DNA of 64,000 bases, taken from assembly GCA_050742535.1 (NCBI GenBank), contig JBOGIQ010000001.1:1-64000 (forward strand), given 5' to 3'. The notes under the pieces are model-generated. The model was not told the origin of the DNA and did not search any database. It saw only the letters and a program-made list of their open reading frames with translations. This DNA comes from Gp6-AA40 sp050742535. Its GTDB lineage: Bacteria; Acidobacteriota; Vicinamibacteria; Vicinamibacterales; UBA2999. Below are positions 49,944-56,517 of the stretch, piece after piece. The position numbers and the translations under genes are program-made. Each line of letters begins with the position of its first letter. Within the stretch, counting starts at the first letter, position 1.

Positions 49944-50812
49944 CGGACTTCCTCCGCGATGGTTCGCAGCTCTCCCGGCCCGATCGTGGCGCGGACATGG
50001 TCACGTCCGCGAGGCGAGCCTGGCAAGGCTCGCCCCACGACGGCCTCTGTCAACGTCGCGATGACATGTGTCCGTACCTGCGCTGCGGCGTCGTCATAGA
50101 CGAGCTGCGCAGCACTCCTTGGCCGCGGAAGCGGGACCTCGATGGGCGTGCCCAGCGTGGCGGGCGGGCCGGGCAGGATGGGCACGATCCTGTCGGACAG
50201 CAGGATGGCTTCGTCCACGCTGTTCGTAATCATCACCGTCGTCACGCGCCCGTCGCCCTCGCCGCAGAGGCGCGCCAGCTCGCCCTGGAGCGACTCGCGG
50301 GTGAGGGCGTCGAGCGCACCGAGCGGCTCGTCGAGAAACATGACCCGCGGTTCGGTGGCCAGCGCCCTCGCGATTGCCACGCGCTGACGCATGCCGCCCG
50401 ACAGCTGTCGTGGACGACGCGCGATCGCATTGCCGAGCCCGACTTTCTCGAGCGTCCGCAGCGCACGCGTCCGCTGCTCGTCGCGCGACAGTTCCGGAAA
50501 CGCGGCGCCAACCGCGAGCCGGACATTGTCGAGCGCCGTCAGCCAGGGCAGCAGCGAATAGTTCTGGAACACGAACGCCGCGTCGCGGCGGATCTCCGTC
50601 AGCGGCTCGCCGCCGATGTGGATCGTTCCCGTGTCGGGCGCGGTCAGCCCGGCCAGCATGCTCAGGAGCGTCGATTTACCGCTGCCCATCGCGCCGACAA
50701 TGGCGACGAACTCGCCCTGCTCGACGGCAAGCGATACGTTCTGCAGCACGTGTCGTGTGCCGCCCTTCGAGGAAAACGACTTCGAAACCCCGGTCACCTC
50801 GATGAACGGCAT
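49940..50812 (-). CDS. Nitrate ABC transporter ATP-binding protein, NrtC/NrtD-like
   Basis: The 290-residue protein has Walker A (VGAMGSGKST), the Q-loop (VFQNYSLLPWLTALDNV), a canonical signature LSGGMRQRVAIARAL, Walker B (VMFLDEPLGALD) and an Asn-containing switch (MITNSVDEAILLSDR) where most ABC ATPases have His. The missing His suggests weak hydrolysis at this site, with the partner ATPase having the normal His but an altered signature: a likely heterodimer with one good composite site. The C-terminal 30 residues (AVVGRALPGSPRGRDH) come from a palindromic element (49982-50041). The start is ATG 50812. Confidence 0.85.
   Translation of the reverse strand: MPFIEVTGVSKSFSSKGGTRHVLQNVSLAVEQGEFVAIVGAMGSGKSTLLSMLAGLTAPDTGTIHIGGEPLTEIRRDAAFVFQNYSLLPWLTALDNVRLAVGAAFPELSRDEQRTRALRTLEKVGLGNAIARRPRQLSGGMRQRVAIARALATEPRVMFLDEPLGALDALTRESLQGELARLCGEGDGRVTTVMITNSVDEAILLSDRIVPILPGPPATLGTPIEVPLPRPRSAAQLVYDDAAAQVRTHVIATLTEAVVGRALPGSPRGRDHVRATIGPGELRTIAEEVR
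49982..50041. repeat. Compound palindromic element in the 3' part of the nitrate ATPase gene
   Basis: GATCGTGGCGCGGACATGG, GACGT..., GAGCCTGGCAAGGCTC and CCCCACGA form the same two-hairpin layout as in pabB, read here in frame on the minus strand. Confidence 0.87.
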
Positions 50813-51576
50813 CACGCGGCCCGAAGCCTGGCTTCGGCCATCCCCATCAGCCGATCCAGAGCAAAGCCGACGATGCCGATGGTCAGGATCGCCAGCAGGA
50901 TGTGCGCGTAGACGAGGCTGTTGTATTCCTGCCACAGGAAGCCGCCGACGCCCGGCGTTCCTGTCAGCATCTCGCTGGCAACGATGACGAGCCAGGCGAT
51001 GCCGAGGCTGAGCCGATAGCCGGTGAACATGTAGGGGAGCGTCGCCGGGATGATGATCCGCGTGAAGGTCGTCAGCTTCGAGAGCCGCAGAACCCGGGCG
51101 ACGTTCCAGTAGTCCTGCGGGATCGCGCGAACCCCGACCATCGTGTTGATCACCGTCGGCCACATCGAGCAGACCGCAATGGCGAAGAGCGCCGCCGGCT
51201 CGGACTTCTGGAACAGCACCAGTCCCAGCGGCAGCCAGGCCAGCGGCGAGATCGGCCGCAGAATCTGCATGATCGGATCGAACATGCGGGTCAGCGTCGA
51301 CGACACGCCCAGCAGGAACCCGAGCGGCGTGGCAATCGCGATCCCCAGCAGGAAACCACGCGCCACCCGCAGCAGGCTGTAGTAGGCGAGCCGGACGATG
51401 CCCTGATCCATCTCGCCGCGCTTCGCCAGCGGCTCGACGATGTAGATCTTGCTTTCCTCCCACGTGCGGGCGGGCGACGGGAGGTCGGGCACCGCTTTGC
51501 TTGCGCCCCACCAGACCAGGAGCGCAAGCCCGACACCGCACAACGGCAACAACATATTGACAAGACGTCTCAGCAA
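50812..51576 (-). CDS. nrtB: Nitrate ABC transporter permease
   Basis: The 254-residue membrane protein has about six transmembrane segments and the binding-protein-dependent permease loop near residues 140-180 (SMWPTVINTMVGVRAIPQD, LSKLTTFTRIIIPATLPYMF). Earlier LRPISPLAWLPLGLVLFQ is typical of NrtB/SsuC/TauC permeases. With NrtA and two ATPases it takes up nitrate or nitrite. The stop overlaps the next ATG. A run of ten-base CAGGCAACCC repeats lies between it and nrtA. Confidence 0.88.
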   Translation of the reverse strand: MLRRLVNMLLPLCGVGLALLVWWGASKAVPDLPSPARTWEESKIYIVEPLAKRGEMDQGIVRLAYYSLLRVARGFLLGIAIATPLGFLLGVSSTLTRMFDPIMQILRPISPLAWLPLGLVLFQKSEPAALFAIAVCSMWPTVINTMVGVRAIPQDYWNVARVLRLSKLTTFTRIIIPATLPYMFTGYRLSLGIAWLVIVASEMLTGTPGVGGFLWQEYNSLVYAHILLAILTIGIVGFALDRLMGMAEARLRAA

Positions 51577-51594
51577 ACAGCCTCCGTTTTCTCA

Positions 51595-51655
51595 ACTACC
51601 CAGGCAACCCAGGCAACCCAGGCAACCCAGGCAACCCAGGCAACCCAGCTACCCA
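51595..51655. repeat. Tandem 10-bp CAGGCAACCC repeats
   Basis: Five to six units of CAGGCAACCC fill the gap between nrtA and nrtB and reach into the last codons of nrtA. Confidence 0.85.
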
Positions 51656-52890
51656 GCCACGCTGTGAATCGGGAACGACTTTGCGTACTTCTCAGGATCC
51701 CTGCCGTCGAACACGCCGTCGAAGAGCGTGATTTTCTGTTCCTCGGCGACGCTGACCTTGACGCCGAGCTCTTTCATCGCCTCGAGGTACATGTCCGGAC
51801 GCATCACGCGCTTCGGAATGGCGTTGTAATCCGGCGCGCCCTTCGTGAAGCCCCATCGCCGCAGCTGTGTCAGCCACCACTTCCCGTAGATCTGATGCGG
51901 GTAGTTGGTGTTGCGCTGCGAATAGATCATGTAGAACGGGTCCTGTTCGGAGCGGCCGTCGCCGTAGTCGTACTTGCCCATCAAGCGCTCGAGGATGATG
52001 GCCGGCGGGCAATTGATGTAGGTCGGCCGCGCGATCACCTCGGCAAACTTCGGCCGGTTTTCCATCTTGTCGAGATCGACGCTGGCCAGGTGCAGCGCTT
52101 TCAACACCGCCTTCACCGCTTTGGGGTTCTTCGTGGCGAAGTCCTCCGTGAACGCGCAGACCTTTTCCGGGTGGTCCTTCCACATCTGCTGTGTCGTGAC
52201 GGCGGTGAAGCCGATGCCGTCCTCGATGGCGCGGTTGTTCCACGGCTCGCCGACGCAGAAGCCGTCCATCTTGTCGACCTTCATGTTCGCCACCATCTGC
52301 GCGGGCGGGATGGTGATCAGGCTGACGTCCTTGTCCGGATGAATCCCTCCCGAGGCGAGCCAGTAGCGGATCCACATCGCGTGGGTTCCCGGCGGGAAGG
52401 TCATCGCAAACGTCAGCGGCTCGCCGCTTGCCTTCGCTTTGTCGGCCAATGGCTTTATCTGCGCGGGTTGTCTGACGCCCGCCTGTTTGAGCTTGTTGTT
52501 CAGCGTGATGGCCTGGCCGTTCCGGTTCAGCACCCACGGAATCACCATCGGCTTCACCGGCGAGCCGGCCAGCCCCATCGTCGAGGCGATGGGCATGCCG
52601 ATCAGCATGTGCGTCGCGTGGTTCTCGCCGAGCGAGAGCTTGTCGCGGATCACCGCCCACGATGCTTCCTTGGAGATCGTCGAGTCGATGCCGAACTTCT
52701 TGAAGTAGCCGAGCTCGTGCGCCATGACAATCGGTGCGCAGTCGGTGAGGGCGATCATCCCGAACCGCATCGCTTTGACTTCGGGCGAATCGTCCGCGTA
52801 GACGGAGCCGACCCACCCGGCAGGCAGCCCCGACATGAGCGTGGCAGCGGAACTGACGCCTGCCGCTTTGATAAACGTTCGTCTCTTCAT
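51649..52890 (-). CDS. nrtA: Nitrate-binding protein of ABC transporter
   Basis: The 413-residue protein has a twin-arginine start (MKRRTFIKAAGVSSAATLMS) and the NrtA/CmpA pattern: MRFGMIALTDCAPIVMAHELG, NHATHMLIGMPIASTMG, GTHAMWIRYWLASGGIHP, KMDGFCVGEPWNNRA and PQKRVM-like AIPKRVMRPDMYLEAMKELG. It captures nitrate (bicarbonate or nitrite are alternatives) on the outer side of the inner membrane. The nirBD and nitrate reductase genes opposite favour nitrate. The porin gene lies 3 bp upstream in the same operon. Confidence 0.9.
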   Translation of the reverse strand: MKRRTFIKAAGVSSAATLMSGLPAGWVGSVYADDSPEVKAMRFGMIALTDCAPIVMAHELGYFKKFGIDSTISKEASWAVIRDKLSLGENHATHMLIGMPIASTMGLAGSPVKPMVIPWVLNRNGQAITLNNKLKQAGVRQPAQIKPLADKAKASGEPLTFAMTFPPGTHAMWIRYWLASGGIHPDKDVSLITIPPAQMVANMKVDKMDGFCVGEPWNNRAIEDGIGFTAVTTQQMWKDHPEKVCAFTEDFATKNPKAVKAVLKALHLASVDLDKMENRPKFAEVIARPTYINCPPAIILERLMGKYDYGDGRSEQDPFYMIYSQRNTNYPHQIYGKWWLTQLRRWGFTKGAPDYNAIPKRVMRPDMYLEAMKELGVKVSVAEEQKITLFDGVFDGRDPEKYAKSFPIHSVAG

Positions 52891-52893
52891 CGA

Positions 52894-54255
52894 CTATTTC
52901 TCCGCAAGGAATACGTACGTGAGCATCACGTAGGGGTGGCTGTACGACGCGCCGGGCGTCGCTTCCTTCAGGAACCCGCCAGGGACGATGTGGGCGTACC
53001 CGGCCGCGGCCTGAAGCTGTGGCGTCAGCGCGCGGCTGACCTGGAAGTCGATCTCCTGGCCAACGTGTCGGTCGGCGGCGCCGGTTGCGACCCGCGCGAG
53101 CACCGCGCTGCCGGCGTTGTAGATGGCGTCGTTCGCCTCCGCCAGCCACCACGAGTGGTAATTGGTCGTGAACGGCAGCCCTTTCAGCGGCGTGATTTCG
53201 AATCCCGCCCGGGCGTGATGCACGTTCTTCCACCCGATCTGATCGGCGAGGCCGTACTTATCGTGAGGCGTCGGATACAGCTGGTCGAACGTGCCGCGGA
53301 CGTTGTCGGCCGGGTCCTCGTCGCCCGACGCGAAGTTGTATTCGCCGGTCAGTTTCACCGCGCCCGGGCCGGGGAGCGATTCGCGCAGCTGCCAGTGACC
53401 GGCCCACGCGCTGAGGTCATCCGTCCCGAGAGAGCCGCGCTGCAGCGCCATTTCCACGCCGTAGTCGAGGCGCGCAGGGAGCTTCCCGGCGACCCGAACG
53501 CCGGTGGTCGTCTGCGTCAGTGTGCCGAGTCCGCCTGCTTCCGCGCGCAGGTTCACGTCGCGCTTGAACAGAACGTAGGGCTCGACCGTGGCGCCAGGAA
53601 TCAGCTTCGCGGTTGTGCCGTAGACGCCTGCGAACCGGTTGCCATTACCGCTCTTGTCGAACTCGCCGTCGAGGATGCGCACGACGGACGCGGCGAAGAC
53701 ATCGACGGCGAAGGTTTTCGTTCGAACGGTGGTTTTGACACCGTCGAACGTGCGGGCGGCGTTGAGCCAGCTGACGTGACCGATCAGGCGCTGTTCGCCG
53801 TAGACGAGTTCCTGCCGTCCGGCACGGACTGTAACCGGACCCGTTGACGAGCCCACGTCCGCGAAACCCATTCGCAGATCGATCGGCGCCTTGAACGGGG
53901 CTCCAGTCGGGCCCACTGTTTTCTTCGTGACGCGCGCGTCCTGCACCTGCGCTTGGAAGCTCAGTTGCTTCGACGGCGTCACGGTCGCGTTCAGACGCAG
54001 GCGGCTCAGCCAGTAGAGATCCTCACGCGTGGAGTTGAAGCCGAGCCCGTCGAATCCTTCGAGACGCTCGCGAAACTCGCCGCGCAGACGGAACCACTGA
54101 GGAAGAAGCTCGTTGGCGCGATTGAGGACGGGAGGTTTTGCGGCGACGCCTGGCGGTGCGGGTGCAGGCGGCTGCTGGGCGGCGGCGTTCAGCGGAACTG
54201 CGATGGATACGACAGTCAGACAGGCGCGGATCGCGCGGAGAGATCGATGGACCAT
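52894..54255 (-). CDS. Alginate-export-family outer-membrane porin
   Basis: The 453-residue product has a signal peptide (LTVVSIAVPLNAAAQ), then a beta-barrel plan: WFRLRGEFRERLEGFDG, YWLSRLRLNATVTPSKQLSF, VTVRAGRQELVYGEQRLIG, GVKTTVRTKTFAVDVFAA and the C-terminal HPYVMLTYVFLAEK with aromatic end. The alginate-export/DUF1302-like group forms anion-selective channels. As first gene of the nrt operon it probably lets nitrate through the outer membrane. The ATG at 54255 is preferred over an upstream start that would spoil the signal peptide. Confidence 0.82.
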   Translation of the reverse strand: MVHRSLRAIRACLTVVSIAVPLNAAAQQPPAPAPPGVAAKPPVLNRANELLPQWFRLRGEFRERLEGFDGLGFNSTREDLYWLSRLRLNATVTPSKQLSFQAQVQDARVTKKTVGPTGAPFKAPIDLRMGFADVGSSTGPVTVRAGRQELVYGEQRLIGHVSWLNAARTFDGVKTTVRTKTFAVDVFAASVVRILDGEFDKSGNGNRFAGVYGTTAKLIPGATVEPYVLFKRDVNLRAEAGGLGTLTQTTTGVRVAGKLPARLDYGVEMALQRGSLGTDDLSAWAGHWQLRESLPGPGAVKLTGEYNFASGDEDPADNVRGTFDQLYPTPHDKYGLADQIGWKNVHHARAGFEITPLKGLPFTTNYHSWWLAEANDAIYNAGSAVLARVATGAADRHVGQEIDFQVSRALTPQLQAAAGYAHIVPGGFLKEATPGASYSHPYVMLTYVFLAEK

Positions 54256-54269
54256 GACGCTCCTTCTGT

Positions 54270-54281
54270 GTGCGATCGCAC
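54270..54281. promoter_or_regulatory. Perfect 12-bp palindrome before the porin-nrt operon
   Basis: GTGCGATCGCAC lies 14 bp upstream of the porin start and close to the ribosome site AGGAG. It could be an operator of the nitrate uptake operon. No matching copy was seen before the reductase operon. Confidence 0.35.
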
Positions 54282-54692
54282 CGGCGCGGGTGGCGCGACG
54301 GTGGACCACCATGAGTGCGCCGAACGGGGCGCCGCAGTGAGGGCGTCATGGCCTCAAGAGTCGAACGGGGATTCGTGCGGCGACGAAGCCGCGCCAGATC
54401 GACGAGCAAACGCTGTTCCGATGAAATCTGTGCGCAAAACGACGCGTCGCGGAATGGAGAGCAACAACTCCGTGGCTATGTCCACGCGTTTTCAACATTT
54501 ATGTCGGGTGTATCCGCCAGGCGTGCGCTCGACCGGCTCCGGACGATCCGCGCGTCGAGCGCGGGGCCTTGTCAGCGTGATTCTTCGGCAACGGAATCAT
54601 TCAAATATGTCGGCGCGATCGCGGTGAACCACACAAACGTCTGGCCTCACCCTATTGCTCTCCGCGCCGCGGGTGTGTATCTTCGTTGTCGT

Positions 54693-54716
54693 GATGCGCG
54701 CCCGGACGCGCGCATC
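54693..54716 (+). promoter_or_regulatory. Hairpin with six-base loop in the nitrate reductase leader
   Basis: GATGCGCGC pairs with GCGCGCATC around the loop CCGGAC, a 9-bp stem. ANTAR proteins bind paired hairpins with six-base loops having A at position 1 and G at 4; here G4 is present but A1 is not, and a clear second hairpin was not found. Confidence 0.3.
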
Positions 54717-54760
54717 GATGACCTGCAGGCCCCGCCGCCTCTGTGACTTCCGCGTGTGGC

Positions 54761-54780
54761 TTCCGGCTTAAGCCGGAAGC
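54761..54780. repeat. Inverted repeat before the nitrate reductase operon
   Basis: CTTCCGGCTTAAGCCGGAAG is a perfect 20-bp palindrome, related to the GTCCGGCTTTAGCCGGAT-type elements. Confidence 0.75.
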
Positions 54781-54855
54781 TGCGAAAGGTGCGGAAGCGA
54801 CGAGTTCAACGCTCCCAGTCGAGCCAGAGCTGTTTCTCCGACTGTTGGGGGCGCT

Positions 54856-56517
54856 GTGCCTTTACCGCTTCTCGAACGAGCCACACCCGACGGCCTCACA
54901 TTTGCGTTAACGAAACGCAGTGCGGGTGCAAGCGCCCGGCATCTGAATCGCGCCGATATCAGCACTCCGCCTGCGTTGCGTCGCCGCTACGGCGAGACGC
55001 CCGCCGACGGCGGGCTCATGCCGACGCGAGCGCCGTCGGCGGGCGAGCAGTACCGCTTCCACTTCGACATGACGAAGTGCATCGGTTGCAAGTGCTGCGT
55101 GGTGGCGTGCAACGAGCAGAACGGAAACCCGGCGGCAATCAACTGGCGGCGTGTTGGCGAGATCGAAGGCGGATGGTTCCCGAATACCACGCGCTCATAT
55201 CTGTCGATGGGATGCAACCACTGTGTCGAGCCGTCGTGTCTCGAGGGCTGCCCGGTGGATGCCTACAGCAAGGATCCGGTGACCGGCATCGTGCGCCACA
55301 GCGCGGATGCGTGCATCGGCTGTCAGTACTGCACCTGGAACTGCTCGTATGGGGTGCCGCAATACAACGCCGATCGTGGCGTCGTCGGCAAGTGCGACAT
55401 GTGCCACGGCCGCCTTTCGCTTGGCCAGGCTCCGGCCTGTGTCAGCGCGTGTCCTGAGGGCGCCATCGCCATCGAGATCGTCAACATCGACGAGTGGCGG
55501 ACCGCTGTGGTGGCAACGGACGTCCCCGAGCCCAGTCGAGGAATCACGTTCGCCGGCCTGCCCATCGCTGACGGCAGTCTGTCCACCACGCGAATCACCA
55601 TGCCGGCGGACCTCGCGCCCAACACCAAGCCGCGCGATATCACCCACGTCAGGCCCGAACATCCGCACTGGCCGCTGGTGGTGATGACCGTGCTGACGCA
55701 GCTGTCGGTGGGCGCGTTCACGACGATCTGGCTGCTCCAGCTCGTTGGCGCCTCGTCGGGGCTCGGCGTCGCGGCGATGGCTTCTCTGCTCGTGGGCGCG
55801 CTCGCGTTGAACGCCTCGACGCTCCATCTCGGTCGTCCCGTGCATGCCTACCGTGCGCTGCGGATGTGGCGGCGATCGTGGCTCAGCCGCGAAGTGCTTC
55901 TCTTCACGAGTTTCTCCCTCGTGGCCGGACTCTACGCAGCGCTGCTCTGGTTCGGTGGTGGCACCCCTGAAGGGGTGCCCTACGTGACGGGTGGCATGAG
56001 CGGGCGGCTGACAACAGCAGTGGGAGCGCTCACCGTTGCTCTCGGCATTGCGGGCGTCACCGCAAGCGCATGCATCTATCGCGTTCCATCACGTCCGGCC
56101 TGGAATACCCGCTACACGCTGCTCCAGTTCAACCTGACGGGTGCGCTGCTCGGCCCGCTGTTCGCGATGGCTGTTGGTGTTGGTGATCACCAGTGGCTCG
56201 CGATTGCAGCGGCGACGATGGCCGGCGCCCAGTTCGTGCTCCTGGCCGTCCGCTTCCTGCGTTGCATTGCATCGGACAGCCTCGAGCTGAAAGGAACGGC
56301 CCGGCTGCTCTCTACGGTATTTGCGAAGCACCTGGTCGCGCGAGGTGTCCTGCTGGCCGCCGGCGCCATTGTCCTACCCCTGATCGTCGCTCCGCCCGCG
56401 ATCGCGTTGGCGTTGGCGGTGGGCGCGGAAATCCTCGGCCGCTATCTGTTCTTCGTCAGCGTCGTTCCGAAGCACATGGCGACGCCGTACGTCCCGGTGG
56501 AAGGCGAGGCCGCATGA
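54856..56517 (+). CDS. Fused Fe-S subunit and NrfD/DmsC-like membrane anchor of a molybdopterin oxidoreductase
   Basis: The 553-residue protein joins a four-cluster ferredoxin subunit (CIGCKCCVVACNEQNG, CNHCVEPSCLEGCP, CIGCQYCTWNCSYG, CDMCHGRLSLG, residues about 70-200) with a DmsC-type anchor of eight hydrophobic helices (VVMTVLTQLSVGAFTTIWLL onward). DmsB/DmsC-like pairs move electrons between quinol and a molybdoenzyme. Here it directly overlaps a nitrate reductase gene of the assimilatory type, suggesting that quinol feeds nitrate reduction. The protein starts at GTG 54856. A GGCACCCCTGAAGGGGTGCC element (55960-55984) is read in frame in a loop between helices. Confidence 0.83.
   Translation: MPLPLLERATPDGLTFALTKRSAGASARHLNRADISTPPALRRRYGETPADGGLMPTRAPSAGEQYRFHFDMTKCIGCKCCVVACNEQNGNPAAINWRRVGEIEGGWFPNTTRSYLSMGCNHCVEPSCLEGCPVDAYSKDPVTGIVRHSADACIGCQYCTWNCSYGVPQYNADRGVVGKCDMCHGRLSLGQAPACVSACPEGAIAIEIVNIDEWRTAVVATDVPEPSRGITFAGLPIADGSLSTTRITMPADLAPNTKPRDITHVRPEHPHWPLVVMTVLTQLSVGAFTTIWLLQLVGASSGLGVAAMASLLVGALALNASTLHLGRPVHAYRALRMWRRSWLSREVLLFTSFSLVAGLYAALLWFGGGTPEGVPYVTGGMSGRLTTAVGALTVALGIAGVTASACIYRVPSRPAWNTRYTLLQFNLTGALLGPLFAMAVGVGDHQWLAIAAATMAGAQFVLLAVRFLRCIASDSLELKGTARLLSTVFAKHLVARGVLLAAGAIVLPLIVAPPAIALALAVGAEILGRYLFFVSVVPKHMATPYVPVEGEAA
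55960..55984. repeat. Palindromic element in the membrane-anchor part
   Basis: GGCACCCCTGAAGGGGTGCC followed by CTACG is read in frame as GTPEGVPYV in a loop between two transmembrane helices. Confidence 0.87.

Larger units (their letters stand above)
54282..54855. other. Divergent control region between nitrate uptake and nitrate reduction operons
   Basis: This 600-bp gap separates the two nitrate operons. It holds a strong hairpin at 54693-54716, an inverted repeat CTTCCGGCTTAAGCCGGAAG at 54761-54780, and a GC-rich inverted repeat CCGCGC-GTCGA-GCGCGG at 54548-54564. No gene with family traits was seen. A long leader is expected if the GAF-ANTAR regulator works by antitermination. Confidence 0.5.

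Noticed and set aside
50902..53847. Very long open frame (about 980 codons) on the plus strand across the nrtB and nrtA genes
   Set aside because: It lies antisense to clear transporter genes, is rich in Arg/His/Asp as is usual for shadows in GC-rich DNA, and shows no family motif.
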